23,441 nt of DNA from an uncultured Desulfobacterium sp. GTDB lineage: Bacteria > Desulfobacterota > Desulfobacteria > Desulfobacterales > Desulfobacteraceae. A program made the position numbers and the translations under genes. Location of the stretch: contig CAKZLA010000180.1 in NCBI GenBank assembly GCA_937124525.1, positions 1-23,441 of the forward strand, written 5' to 3'. How positions within the stretch are numbered: position 1 is the stretch's first letter; each line of letters starts with the position of its first letter. Below are positions 6,236-14,752 of the stretch, piece after piece. The notes under the pieces were generated by a model that was not told where the DNA came from, ran no database searches, and saw only the letters and a program-made list of their open reading frames with translations.

Positions 6236-7957
6236 TTAAAAATTTATAATAAACTCTGCTGCCAGCCGCATGACCATCTCATCTGACGATTCTCCTGTAA
6301 GTGCCTCTGTCACATCTTTAATGACCTCTCCAGGAAAGAAAAGGGAGCATTGTCCTTTGATAAAAGAGTGTTTGCTTGTGGCAAATGTTATCTCATTATC
6401 CCACTCCGTTCCAACAAAGCCAGCATCTACTTTTTTTGCGCCGTTCGTTGTTGCATCAACTCCGTCAACGATATTGGTTACGTAGATATCTTCGTTCCAC
6501 CAGAAATTATTAATATTGGTTTTGAAAATCATAGATTTGCTTGGAGCCACGGTGATGCCTGCACTGATGAGTGTCAATCCTGGATTATCCCCTCTGCCAT
6601 TGCCGGTACCTGAAAAACCTTGAAGCCCTCCTGTGCACACCGGTGTTCCGTTTCCATAAAATTCAGGAAGATATCCATAAATTGCGGTACCCAATACCAT
6701 GTTGCCATCACCGATGATGGTGTTTTCCCCTCCCCATATGGCTGAATATCTCTGTACATTTTCAACGCCGTTATACCCTTCCAATTTGTTATCATAGGGA
6801 TCATCATCACCGGAGGTGTACATAAACCCAAGATGGGGCTTTAAGGGGAAATTGGTCAATTTTCCCTTAAATTCATAGGAAATATTCGCTGCCAAGGCAT
6901 AGGCGTTTATATCATAGTTTTCTTCAAGAGCGGTTGTCCCATCCGGTCCGACGGTGCTGCTGAGTCCGCTATTGTCTGCCGAGCCAAATTGGTAAACTCC
7001 TTCCGCGAAAATTTCCAGCGCACCAAATTTTCCAACCCAGTATCCACCGGCATGGTAGGAATCTGTCTCCGGTGTGTCTCCACTTATACCAAAAGGGGAA
7101 CCCATGTAACCCGCCAGGTCATTGGCCATAACGTTTCTGATTTTATCGTAGGCGGCAAAAAATTGAAATTTATTTTCATCGTTCATCTGCCATGTCGTAT
7201 AACCCGCGTAGAGATCCCGGTCATTGTTGACACCATCTTCCATTGCCAGAGGGTCGTCCTGAAAATTATTCTCTTTCAGTTTAAAATATCCCACATTGTA
7301 ACTAATTGCCTTATTCTCTCCCGTGATCCAGAATCCTGGATTGTCATCCCCATAGACCAGGCCAGCTGCCTCAAAAGCGTCTAAGTGCCAAACATCCCAT
7401 CCGGCATGTAATCGCATGTTCATGGGAAGAGCATAGGTCAAGTGAAGCCGTTCAAGGCCGAAATTGCTGGAATTGTTTGTTTTTCCCCCTCTTGCATCAA
7501 CGCTTGCAGTGTCGAGGGGTTTGTCAAATTCCAGGGCCGCGTAAAAACTCCACGCCCTGTCCTTGGGCATGGCATTGAAATAAAGTTTTGATTCGGTCCG
7601 GATGTAGTTATCCTGAACATACCCACTCTCATTGGCATGCTCCTTGAGAAAATTGCCGGGAAGGTTGCCATACATCAGACCGCCAGCAGATTTAACCGCA
7701 TTGCTGTCCGACACTCCAAAGTCCCAGTTATTTTCAGATGTGGGAATTATCCTGGCTGTGGCACCAAAGCTCATTAGAATATCCTTGCCCGTTATCACTT
7801 GAATGCTTCCTGGTCCCACTATGGTTTCCTTTGTGATGTCATCGGCAAGCTTGAGCTGTTTATCAAGAACTAAATCATTTTGCGCGGCAAAACAGGATAT
7901 GGCGGTTGTAAGCAGCAGTCCGATTACAATTGTGATAAATTTTCCATAAACTTTCAT
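6236..7957 (-). CDS. Outer-membrane beta-barrel (porin-like) protein
   Basis: A 573-residue secreted protein. It begins with a signal peptide: lysines, a hydrophobic core FITIVIGLLLTTAI and a probable cleavage after CFAA near residue 25. The rest is rich in alternating polar/aromatic segments such as WSFYAALEFD, FQFFAAYDKI and ALAANISYEF, typical of amphipathic beta strands. It ends in phenylalanine (RLAAEFIINF), the sorting signal of outer-membrane barrels. I chose the ATG at 7957 because AAAGGAG lies nine bases upstream; a GTG at 7963 would add two residues but crowds that site. It resembles large porins of sulfate reducers, though I cannot name a family. It is divergent from the catabolic genes and convergent with tetR, so it may import the pathway substrate across the outer membrane. 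Confidence 0.8.
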   Translation of the reverse strand: MKVYGKFITIVIGLLLTTAISCFAAQNDLVLDKQLKLADDITKETIVGPGSIQVITGKDILMSFGATARIIPTSENNWDFGVSDSNAVKSAGGLMYGNLPGNFLKEHANESGYVQDNYIRTESKLYFNAMPKDRAWSFYAALEFDKPLDTASVDARGGKTNNSSNFGLERLHLTYALPMNMRLHAGWDVWHLDAFEAAGLVYGDDNPGFWITGENKAISYNVGYFKLKENNFQDDPLAMEDGVNNDRDLYAGYTTWQMNDENKFQFFAAYDKIRNVMANDLAGYMGSPFGISGDTPETDSYHAGGYWVGKFGALEIFAEGVYQFGSADNSGLSSTVGPDGTTALEENYDINAYALAANISYEFKGKLTNFPLKPHLGFMYTSGDDDPYDNKLEGYNGVENVQRYSAIWGGENTIIGDGNMVLGTAIYGYLPEFYGNGTPVCTGGLQGFSGTGNGRGDNPGLTLISAGITVAPSKSMIFKTNINNFWWNEDIYVTNIVDGVDATTNGAKKVDAGFVGTEWDNEITFATSKHSFIKGQCSLFFPGEVIKDVTEALTGESSDEMVMRLAAEFIINF

Positions 7958-8521
7958 TGACACTTTCTCCTTTTTGGAAACTAAAAATTAATGTGTTTGC
8001 ATTGGTGGGTCAGTTGATTAAGCCGTTACTTCTATGGTTGAGGATATATTCTGGGTGCGTTAGATCGTTAATCTGTATGTTGCGATGTCATAATCGAATT
8101 AAGATTAAAATCGTCGTCAAATCGGTATGGCATTGAATTCTCTATATGGTCGATAATATTGGGACCATAGAACAATGAAAACATTGTTATTTGATAATGA
8201 ATATATCGAATCAATACTAAGTCTATAAATCATATTTAAAGCTATATTTTTAAAAAACGTTGTTTTTAATAACTATTAAAAAAATAAAAGTCAAGGTCTT
8301 TTTGACGTTTGTGAGACGCTTTGGATCTGAAATATTTTTAAGAAATTGGAAATAGTAAGACATGGGGGGCTGCCGTCAAATAGATGATTTATCGAATAAT
8401 TATTAGTATAGTGTGGCATTATCTCAAATTATTTAACTATGTTGTTTATATTACGCCAAGATTAAGCCAATGGCTAAAATTATTCATATTTTGGGAATTG
8501 TGCTAATATTTAGGGAATTGC

Positions 8522-8550
8522 TTGACAAACACAAATCCTTGCTATATTTT
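8522..8550 (+). promoter_or_regulatory. Candidate sigma-70 promoter for the acyl-CoA dehydrogenase operon
   Basis: A perfect TTGACA at 8522-8527 is followed by TATATT (8543-8548, spacing 15) or TATTTT (8545-8550, spacing 17). A long 19-bp inverted repeat begins at 8557, at the expected transcription start, a good place for a repressor operator. The leader to the first gene would be about 350 bases. Confidence 0.4.
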
Positions 8551-8556
8551 TTTTAT

Positions 8557-8627
8557 AAAAATATTGTTTTCCATTTATTAACAAAATATTATGGTGATTA
8601 TTGGATATAATGAAAAACAATATTTTT
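8557..8627. repeat. 19-bp inverted repeat, possible regulator binding site
   Basis: AAAAATATTGTTTTCCATT (8557-8575) is mirrored by AATGAAAAACAATATTTTT (8609-8627) with one mismatch and a 33-base spacer. It directly follows a candidate promoter. The spacing fits two protein-bound half-sites on the DNA or a weak RNA stem. Confidence 0.65.
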
Positions 8628-8724
8628 AATAATTTGATATTTGCATTACCTGATCTGTTTCATCAAATTTAACTATACCCTGAAGTATTATATCCGGTTG
8701 TTTCTTGCCGGTTTTACGAAAACT

Positions 8725-8820
8725 GGGTCAGGCTTGCGTTATTGGCGTTATTGGCGTTATCGACCAAAGCGGGTTCGAATCCAAAACGTCGTCGATAATG
8801 CCATAACGCAAGGTTGACCC
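8725..8820. mobile_element. 96-bp imperfect hairpin element with REP/RAYT-like ends and 9-bp tandem repeat
   Basis: GGGTCAGGCTTGCGTTATTG at the left (8725-8744) pairs with CATAACGCAAGGTTGACCC at the right (8802-8820); GTTATCGAC and GTCGATAA pair further in. The left arm contains three units of GCGTTATTG (8736-8762), the last with one change, so one arm is longer than the other. Ends of the GGGTCAGG...TTGACCCC kind are familiar from palindromes mobilised by Y1 (REP-associated) transposases; that assignment is from memory of the motif. It would lie in the leader of the acyl-CoA dehydrogenase transcript. Confidence 0.5.
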
Positions 8821-8910
8821 CTTCTCTATATCCGTCAACACAAAAGAAATATCATAATTTCGGCCACCCGTCGCAATTGGTGAGTTAACTATTTTTGGAG
8901 AGAACAGAGC

Positions 8911-10710
8911 ATGACAGAGAAATTCATGAGTATGAAAAACTTACAGTTTACCCTTCATACCAAACTAACGTCCATTGAAAAAATGCATGCAAAGGCGTTG
9001 GGCGACCATAATAAAAAATCTATTGATATGGTTCTGGACGCTGCCTATGATTTTGCCCAAAAAGCCCTGCACCCTATTTTTGAAGAGATGGACCGGAATC
9101 CGCCCGTGCTTTCGGATGGGCAGGTGCTTGTTCACGCCGATGTGCGTAATATCTTAAAAGTGCTGGGAAAAGATGGCTGGATTTCTGCGGTTTTCCCGGA
9201 AAAATGGGATGGTGAAAAAATGCCATCTTTCCTGTTCCATTGCATTAATTTTATTTTGGGCTCGGCCAATTATTCCGCATCCGCCTATCTGGGGTTGACC
9301 ATCGGGGCAGCCAAACTCATAGAAACGTTTGGGTCGGAAAGCCTCCAAAAAGCGTATCTGCCCTTCATGCTGTCGGGCAAATGGCAGGGGACCATGGCAT
9401 TGACTGAGCCGGAGGCTGGCAGTTCCCTGGGCGATCTCACAACCCAGGCAGTGCCACTAAAAGATGGCATATACAAAATATTCGGTGAAAAAATTTTTAT
9501 CTCTGCCGGGGACCATGACGGGGTGGACAATGTGGTCCATCTGATGCTGGCACGGATCAAGGGGGCACCTGCCGGCACCAAAGGGATCTCTCTATTCGTC
9601 GTACCCAAACTGAGGCTGGACGAAAAAGGCCATTTTGTGAGTAATGATGTCATCGTCACCCAGCTATTCCATAAATTGGGATACCGGGGAACGCCCATCA
9701 CCGGTATTCGTATGGGCGAAAAGGACAATTGCCTGGGATATCTGGTGGGAGAGGCAAACAAGGGGCTTTTCCATATGTTCCAGATGATGAACAGCGCAAG
9801 GCTGGAGGTGGGTATGGGCGCCACGGCCATTGCCACAGCAGCCTTTCATGCGGCCCTGGATTATTGCAGAACCAGAAAACAGGGCAGAAAGTTGACCGAT
9901 GTAAAGGACGCACCCCCGGTTCCCATTATTCAGCACCCGGATGTTAAAAGGATGCTTTTGTTCCAGCGATCAATATCCGAGGGGGCTCTGGCCCTGATTC
10001 TCCAGTGCGGAATCTACGAGGATATTCTTGAGCACCATCCCCATGAAAAAGATTTACACCTGCTGCTGGAGCTTCTCACCCCTGTGGCCAAGTCTTTTCC
10101 GTCGGAGATGGGCATTCTTTCCGTAAGCCAGAGTCTTCAATGTTTTGGCGGATATGGCTATTGCGATGATTTCCCAGTGGAGCAGCATTTTCGGGACATG
10201 CGTATTCATACCATTCACGAGGGCACGACGGGTATCCAGGCCATGGATCTGCTGGGTCGAAAGGTGGTCATGGAAGACGGCAGGGGACTTGTGCTGTTGA
10301 AACAGGAGATGGTGGCCTGCATGGAACGTGTCACTCGGCACAAATCCCTTGAACAGATGGCAGAGGAGTTGTCCTGGGGGATAAGCGTTCTTGAAGAAAC
10401 CACCATGGCTCTGGGTGCTCTGGCCATGGAAAAGGGGGCCGGGGCCTATCTGGCCGATGCCACCCTTTTCCTTGAGATGATGGGTGTTCTGGTCATTGCA
10501 TGGCAATGGCTTTCCATGGCAGAGGCTGCTTTTGCACAATTAGGAAAGCGTTCTGTGAAAAAAAATGACAGTCTGTTTTATGAGGGTAAAATTTATGTGG
10601 CGAAATATTATTTTTCCCATGAGCTTCCCAAGATGAGCGCCCTTTCTCAAATATTAACCCGCGCGTCCCGGGTGACCCTGGAGATGCCGGAGGCCTGCTT
10701 TACCAATTAA
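8911..10710 (+). CDS. Acyl-CoA dehydrogenase, long DmdC-type (first paralogue)
   Basis: A 599-residue flavoprotein of the acyl-CoA dehydrogenase family. It should introduce a 2,3-double bond into an acyl-CoA and pass electrons to electron-transfer flavoprotein. N-terminal helical and middle domains include the MALTEPEAGSSLGDL flavin/substrate segment (about residues 162-176). The C-terminal helical domain has the catalytic base E437 within IHEGTTGIQAMDLLGRK. The extra C-terminal 130 or so residues mark the 600-residue subfamily that includes DmdC (3-methylmercaptopropionyl-CoA dehydrogenase), also used for aryl- and branched-chain acyl-CoAs. GGAG lies about ten bases before the ATG at 8911. 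A second paralogue at 14776 suggests two distinct oxidation steps or substrates. No ETF genes are in the window. The actual substrate is unknown. Confidence 0.9.
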   Translation: MTEKFMSMKNLQFTLHTKLTSIEKMHAKALGDHNKKSIDMVLDAAYDFAQKALHPIFEEMDRNPPVLSDGQVLVHADVRNILKVLGKDGWISAVFPEKWDGEKMPSFLFHCINFILGSANYSASAYLGLTIGAAKLIETFGSESLQKAYLPFMLSGKWQGTMALTEPEAGSSLGDLTTQAVPLKDGIYKIFGEKIFISAGDHDGVDNVVHLMLARIKGAPAGTKGISLFVVPKLRLDEKGHFVSNDVIVTQLFHKLGYRGTPITGIRMGEKDNCLGYLVGEANKGLFHMFQMMNSARLEVGMGATAIATAAFHAALDYCRTRKQGRKLTDVKDAPPVPIIQHPDVKRMLLFQRSISEGALALILQCGIYEDILEHHPHEKDLHLLLELLTPVAKSFPSEMGILSVSQSLQCFGGYGYCDDFPVEQHFRDMRIHTIHEGTTGIQAMDLLGRKVVMEDGRGLVLLKQEMVACMERVTRHKSLEQMAEELSWGISVLEETTMALGALAMEKGAGAYLADATLFLEMMGVLVIAWQWLSMAEAAFAQLGKRSVKKNDSLFYEGKIYVAKYYFSHELPKMSALSQILTRASRVTLEMPEACFTN

Positions 10711-10724
10711 AATAACCCAAAAAC

Positions 10725-10741
10725 CCTGCCCGCCGGGCAGG
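10725..10741 (+). terminator. GC-rich hairpin after first acyl-CoA dehydrogenase (weak terminator or processing stem)
   Basis: CCTGCCC-GCC-GGGCAGG is a perfect 7-bp stem with a 3-base loop, 15 bases after the stop codon. Only a short interrupted T-run (ATGTTTTAAT) follows, so it may attenuate or protect the transcript 3' end and not end it fully. Confidence 0.5.
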
Positions 10742-10761
10742 AATGTTTTAATAAAAAAGAA

Positions 10762-10824
10762 GGCTTGATCACAATCTCCGTTGGCCCACCCATCGTGGCA
10801 AGTGGCCGAATTTATGATCAAGCC
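10762..10824 (+). promoter_or_regulatory. Structured leader before the dehydrogenase/hydratase fusion
   Basis: GGCTTGATCA (10762-10771) and TGATCAAGCC (10815-10824) are a perfect 10-bp inverted repeat enclosing 43 bases. An inner TTGGCCCAC/GTGGCAA pairing is also possible. The right arm ends four bases before the AAAAGGAG ribosome-binding site. The stem could influence ribosome access. No known riboswitch family was recognised. Confidence 0.5.
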
Positions 10825-10843
10825 CAGAAAAGGAGTAGCAAAG

Positions 10844-12766
10844 ATGAAAATTGACGACATTAAAACCATTGCCGTTATCGGCGCTGGAGACATGGGCCAT
10901 GGAATCGCCGAAACCGCTTTAATGGCAGGGTATAAGGTTTTTCTCAGGGATGTAACCCAGGAGTTTCTGGATCGGGGGGTCAATCGTATCTATGGAAGCC
11001 TGGAAAAGCTGATTTCCAAGGGGAAAGTGCCACCGGAACTTTTTGAAAATGCTAAAAACGGGATGCTGGTTCCCTGCGTGGATCTGGCAGAAGCCGTTCG
11101 GGAGGCGGATCTTGTCATCGAAGCCATCCCCGAGATCATGGAGCTGAAAAAAGAGACCTTTCAAATTATTGACAAAGCCGCTCCAGCCCATACTATTTTT
11201 GCTTCCAACACCTCCACCATGAGCATCACCCAGATTGCATCGGTCACCAATCGTCCTGAAAAAGTCCTTGGATTACACTATTTTAATCCGGCAGTATTGA
11301 TGAAGCTGGTGGAGGTGATCAAGGGGGACAACACCTCGGATGAGACCCCGCAGGTCGGGTATGACTTTGTTCTCAAAAACAATAAGATTCCGGTGAAGGT
11401 TCAAAAAGATATCCCCGGGTTTATCGTCAATCGGGTCCAGGCCCCCGGTACGGTACTACTCAGTTGTCTCCTGGATGAAAAAGAGATCGAGCCCGCTTCC
11501 CTGGATGCGGTTTTCAGAAAGCTCGGATCTCCCATGGGGCCTTATGAAACCATGGATTTCGCCGGTCTTGACATCGCTTTTCACGGAAATGAATATTTTG
11601 CCAAAGCCGTTCATTCGGATTTTAGATTCGGTCCTTTTCTCATGGAGAAAGTCAACGTCAAACAGTTTGGTAAAAAAACGGGTCAGGGTATTTTTGACTG
11701 GTCAAAGGGCCGTCCTGCCATTGATATTGATAAGGCCACAGATAAATTTGATCCCATGGATCTCATTGCCGTTAACGTCAATGAAGCCACAAAAATTGTT
11801 GCCATGGGAGCCTGCTCCATTGAGGCGATTGACCTTGCCATTATAAACGCCACGGGCACGCCGGTGGGTCCCATCGCCCTGGTTCAGAAGTGTTCTCCCC
11901 AAGAGCTGACCCAGCGTCTGGAAAGAATGGCAACACGTTTTGACAAAGAGATATTCAAACCCACTGAGATGATCAAAAATGGCGAATATATCCTGAAACA
12001 ACCCGATAATATCCACCTGGAACAAAAGGGGCATGTGGCCACCATCACCATTGACCATCCACCGGCTAATGCCTGGAATCTTGCCACCATAAATCAGTTT
12101 AAAAAGGTCCTTGAGACCGTTGAGGCAGATAAAAACGTCAGGGTTGTTATCCTTACCGGTGCGGGCGAAAAATGTTTTTCTGCCGGATTTGATGTGAGCG
12201 ATGCCGTTAACAAGGATGAAATAAGCCGGCAAGGACGCATTCTCTGGCAAAAGGTTGATCGATTTCCCAAGCCGGTTATTGCTGCCATAAACGGGTTTGC
12301 CTTGGGCGGTGGCCTTGAATTGGCCATGTGCTGTCATTTCAGGATAATGGCGAATCATCCCAAAAACAAGATCGGGCTTACCGAACTGAACCTGGGGATT
12401 ATTCCCGGTTGGGGCGGCACCCAGAACCTTGCCCGGCTGGTGGGTAAGGGCCGTGCCCTGGACATGATACTGTTCAGTGAGCGCATTGATGCCAAAAAAG
12501 CATTGGAAATAGGGCTGATCACCCGGATTTCAACCCCTGAAAATTTAATCGGGGATGTAATGGCCTTTGCCGAGAAATTGGCGGCACGCCCCCCCATTGC
12601 CGTGAGTGGTGTTTTGCAGTCCCTGTCCGCCGGAGAATATGAAGGTAAAAAAAGAGGATGGGAAGTTGAAGCACACCATACAAGCCTTGCCGGAGAATCT
12701 GCCGATGCCGTTGAAGGATTTACGGCATTCCTGGAAAAACGAGCTCCCCATTTTAAGGGAGAATAA
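10844..12766 (+). CDS. Bifunctional 3-hydroxyacyl-CoA dehydrogenase / enoyl-CoA hydratase fusion
   Basis: A 640-residue two-domain beta-oxidation enzyme. The N-terminal NAD-binding domain has GAGDMGHGI at residues 13-21. H145 in HYFNPAVLMKLVEVI is the catalytic histidine of 3-hydroxyacyl-CoA dehydrogenases, and the C-terminal dehydrogenase domain runs to about 380. From about 390 a crotonase-fold hydratase follows, with E492 in GGGLELA and E514 in GLTELNLGIIPGWGGTQ, the two catalytic glutamates. The dehydrogenase-first order is opposite to FadB (hydratase first) and resembles fusions of archaea and some anaerobes. It would hydrate an enoyl-CoA and oxidise the 3-hydroxyacyl-CoA to the 3-keto form. 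I chose the ATG at 10844 because AAAAGGAG ends eight bases upstream; an in-frame ATG at 10781 lies inside the leader hairpin. Confidence 0.93.
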   Translation: MKIDDIKTIAVIGAGDMGHGIAETALMAGYKVFLRDVTQEFLDRGVNRIYGSLEKLISKGKVPPELFENAKNGMLVPCVDLAEAVREADLVIEAIPEIMELKKETFQIIDKAAPAHTIFASNTSTMSITQIASVTNRPEKVLGLHYFNPAVLMKLVEVIKGDNTSDETPQVGYDFVLKNNKIPVKVQKDIPGFIVNRVQAPGTVLLSCLLDEKEIEPASLDAVFRKLGSPMGPYETMDFAGLDIAFHGNEYFAKAVHSDFRFGPFLMEKVNVKQFGKKTGQGIFDWSKGRPAIDIDKATDKFDPMDLIAVNVNEATKIVAMGACSIEAIDLAIINATGTPVGPIALVQKCSPQELTQRLERMATRFDKEIFKPTEMIKNGEYILKQPDNIHLEQKGHVATITIDHPPANAWNLATINQFKKVLETVEADKNVRVVILTGAGEKCFSAGFDVSDAVNKDEISRQGRILWQKVDRFPKPVIAAINGFALGGGLELAMCCHFRIMANHPKNKIGLTELNLGIIPGWGGTQNLARLVGKGRALDMILFSERIDAKKALEIGLITRISTPENLIGDVMAFAEKLAARPPIAVSGVLQSLSAGEYEGKKRGWEVEAHHTSLAGESADAVEGFTAFLEKRAPHFKGE

Positions 12767-12801
12767 TCCGGCGATTTGTTTGTAGAAAGAACTTAATAAC
12801 A

Positions 12802-12890
12802 GCCATGTCGGCCCACCGGCATAACGAATAACGACAATGGCACAATGCCGCCCCCGACGACCGGCCACCGGGGGCTCTGCTGTCGGCATT
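12802..12890 (+). promoter_or_regulatory. Two consecutive hairpins in the fusion-thiolase spacer
   Basis: Hairpin one pairs GCCATGTCG (12802-12810) with CGACAATGGC (12832-12841), with one bulge. Hairpin two pairs AATGCCG (12844-12850) with CGGCATT (12884-12890), with an inner CCCCCG/CGGGGG stem. The second ends in CGGCATTTTG and could terminate or attenuate. The thiolase ribosome-binding site AGGAG follows near 12909. The right and left arms have no similarity to the dispersed two-hairpin repeat. Confidence 0.55.
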
Positions 12891-12921
12891 TTGACATATA
12901 AAAAAACAGGAGTAATAAATT

Positions 12922-14130
12922 ATGAGTACGAGAGAAGTGGTATTTGTTGACGCCGTTCGGACGGCCTTTGGTAGAATGGGGGGCACCGTAAGGGATATTT
13001 TTGCCTCGCAATTGGGAAGTATCGCCCTTAAAGGATTGGTGGATAGAACGAAAATAGCGGAAAAAGGGCATGTTGACAGCGTTTTTGCAGGTAGTGCGAC
13101 CCATTGTTCCCATGCACTGAATCCAGCCAGGTGGATGTCTTTGGCCGCAGGACTCCCCTATGAAACATCGGCTTCTTATGTGGAAATGCAGTGCGGATCT
13201 GCCATTGATGCGATGAACCATGCGGCCTGGAAAATCCTGGCCAACCAGGCCGATGTGATCATTGCAGGTGGCATGGAATCTTACAGCCAGATGCCCTTTA
13301 AGTTTTCCGGTTCCACGACCCCTTACAAACTCATTCCTCCCATGCCCATCGCTCAATCCCTTTCTCCCAACGTTGAAGAGACCATAGGCATGGGGCTGAC
13401 GGCTGAGAATCTACAGGTACAATATGATATTTCCCGTGAAGCCTCGGATGAATTTGCTTATAGCAGCCAGATGAGAGCCAAGGCAGCCATGGAGGCCGGT
13501 TATTTTGACGATGAGATCGTTCCGGTAATAATTCCGGCCACCCGGAAAACGCTGGAAATTGAATTTAAGGTGGATGAGCATCCAAGACCCCAATCAACCC
13601 TTGGGGGAATGACGAAATTAAAACCTGTTTTCAAAAAGAACGGGACGGTGACCGCCGGAAATTCCTCAGGCCAGAATGACGGGGCCGCATTTGTGCTGAT
13701 GATGTCCGCAGAAAAAGCCAAAGAACTGGGGTATACGCCCATGGCAAAATGGCTGGCTGGCGCCGACTATGGGTGTGATCCGAAAATCATGGGCATCGGA
13801 CCCGGCCATGCCATCCCCATTGCACTGAAAAGAGCCGGTCTTAAGTTGTCCGACATGGACCATATGGAATGCAACGAAGCCTTTGCCGTCCAGAACCTTG
13901 CCGTGATCAAAGAGATTGAAAAACAGACCGGTGAAAAGGTGGATATGGAAAAATGGAATCCCATGGGTGGCGCCATTGCCTATGGCCATCCCAATGGGGC
14001 TTCCGGAGCCAGGGTCGGGATGTTCACCATGCGGGGCTTGATTCGAAATAACGGCAGGTACGGTTTCTTCAGCTCCTGTTGCGGTGGTGGCCTGGGTGTA
14101 GCCACCGTGATCGAGAATCTCCAGCGCTGA
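12922..14130 (+). CDS. Acetyl-CoA acyltransferase (thiolase)
   Basis: A 402-residue thiolase that should cleave a 3-ketoacyl-CoA with CoA to acetyl-CoA and a shortened acyl-CoA. The nucleophile is C91 in MQCGSAID. H356 sits in GHPNGASGARV, NEAFAVQNL precedes it, and the second cysteine is C386 in SSCCGGGLG. The length is normal for the family. AGGAG about eight bases before the ATG supports the start. It follows the dehydrogenase/hydratase fusion and completes the beta-oxidation set. The biosynthetic direction is possible by chemistry, but the co-location with two dehydrogenases points to degradation. The acyl substrate is unknown. Confidence 0.93.
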   Translation: MSTREVVFVDAVRTAFGRMGGTVRDIFASQLGSIALKGLVDRTKIAEKGHVDSVFAGSATHCSHALNPARWMSLAAGLPYETSASYVEMQCGSAIDAMNHAAWKILANQADVIIAGGMESYSQMPFKFSGSTTPYKLIPPMPIAQSLSPNVEETIGMGLTAENLQVQYDISREASDEFAYSSQMRAKAAMEAGYFDDEIVPVIIPATRKTLEIEFKVDEHPRPQSTLGGMTKLKPVFKKNGTVTAGNSSGQNDGAAFVLMMSAEKAKELGYTPMAKWLAGADYGCDPKIMGIGPGHAIPIALKRAGLKLSDMDHMECNEAFAVQNLAVIKEIEKQTGEKVDMEKWNPMGGAIAYGHPNGASGARVGMFTMRGLIRNNGRYGFFSSCCGGGLGVATVIENLQR

Positions 14131-14144
14131 TACCATGAACAATT

Positions 14145-14219
14145 CATCCATTGCAACACATGATATCGTCACCGGTTGCGATGGATGATCCCCATTAAAA
14201 TTCTACGAGTTTTTTAATG
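14145..14219 (+). promoter_or_regulatory. Two hairpins in the thiolase-MaoC spacer
   Basis: CATCCATTGCAAC (14145-14157) pairs with GTTGCGATGGATG (14175-14187) over 13 bp with one G-T pair and a 17-base loop. CATTAAAA (14193-14200) and TTTTAATG (14212-14219) form a second, AT-rich stem that contains a T-run. The first stem plus the T-run could be an intergenic terminator or attenuator. Confidence 0.55.
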
Positions 14220-14250
14220 AGGTCCTCAAAAAAATATAAAGGGAAAAAAT

Positions 14251-14712
14251 ATGCCGTTTCGTATTCTCCCCCTGGAAAAAATGAAAAACGAACTTGGCAG
14301 GGAACTGGGCGTTACAGATTGGCTTCTGATTGATCAGGAGAAAATCAACCGGTTTGCAGAGTGCACCATGGACCGGCAATGGATTCATGTTGATGAAGAG
14401 ATGGCTGCCAAAGGCCCTTTTGGAAAAACCATTGCCCATGGATACCTCACTGTCTCTTTGCTGTCCCATTTTGGACAAATCCATATGATCATGCCCGAAG
14501 GGTGCAAAATGGCGATCAACTACGGCATGAACAAGCTCAGGCTGCTATCGCCGGTGACCGTTGGCTCCAGAATCCGGGATAGAATAGTCTTTACAGGTCT
14601 TGAGGAAAAATCCAATGGCATACTGGTAACCACCTCCCACACCGTTGAAATTGAAAATCAAGACAAACCGGCCCTGTTCGCAGAAATGCTGACCATGTTT
14701 CATACTTCATAA
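14251..14712 (+). CDS. MaoC-like (R)-enoyl-CoA hydratase
   Basis: A 153-residue hot-dog-fold protein of the MaoC dehydratase family. It should hydrate trans-2-enoyl-CoA to the (R)-3-hydroxyacyl-CoA or act in the reverse direction. D41 and H46 in DRQWIHVDEE are the expected catalytic pair of the R-hydratase motif, followed by GPFGKTIAHGYLT (about 55-67). The ATG at 14251 has AAAGGG upstream at a usual distance. Having an R-specific hydratase beside the crotonase domain of the fusion suggests either two different double-bond substrates or an epimerisation route. It could also be a housekeeping-type hydratase recruited for a branched or cyclic substrate. The 63-base gap to the next gene is compatible with an operon. 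Confidence 0.88.
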   Translation: MPFRILPLEKMKNELGRELGVTDWLLIDQEKINRFAECTMDRQWIHVDEEMAAKGPFGKTIAHGYLTVSLLSHFGQIHMIMPEGCKMAINYGMNKLRLLSPVTVGSRIRDRIVFTGLEEKSNGILVTTSHTVEIENQDKPALFAEMLTMFHTS

Positions 14713-14752
14713 AACGACCTTTGATTCGTGTTCATACCAATAATAAATTAAA

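Larger units (their letters stand above)
7964..8910. other. 947-bp AT-rich divergent control region
   Basis: No plausible gene is present on either strand. The region separates the minus-strand outer-membrane gene from the plus-strand beta-oxidation genes. It is much richer in A+T than the neighbouring genes, especially at 8140-8660, with many A and T runs. It contains a candidate promoter (8522-8550), a 19-bp inverted repeat (8557-8627) and a 96-bp hairpin element (8725-8820), listed separately. The low GC content suggests multiple regulator or nucleoid-protein sites, or acquired DNA. Confidence 0.6.

Noticed and set aside
6989..7384. A 131-codon plus-strand frame within the outer-membrane protein gene.
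   Set aside because: It is antisense to a gene with signal peptide, C-terminal Phe and ribosome site; no domain or start signal is seen.
8400..8540. A sigma-54 promoter in the 8.4-8.5 kb region.
   Set aside because: No GG and GC pair with the required 10-base separation was found in a TGGCAC/TTGC context.
8771..8785. GGGTTCGAATCC resembles a tRNA T-arm and could suggest a tRNA gene or attachment site.
   Set aside because: No matching T-stem, anticodon arm or acceptor stem surrounds it; it lies in the loop of the 96-bp hairpin element.
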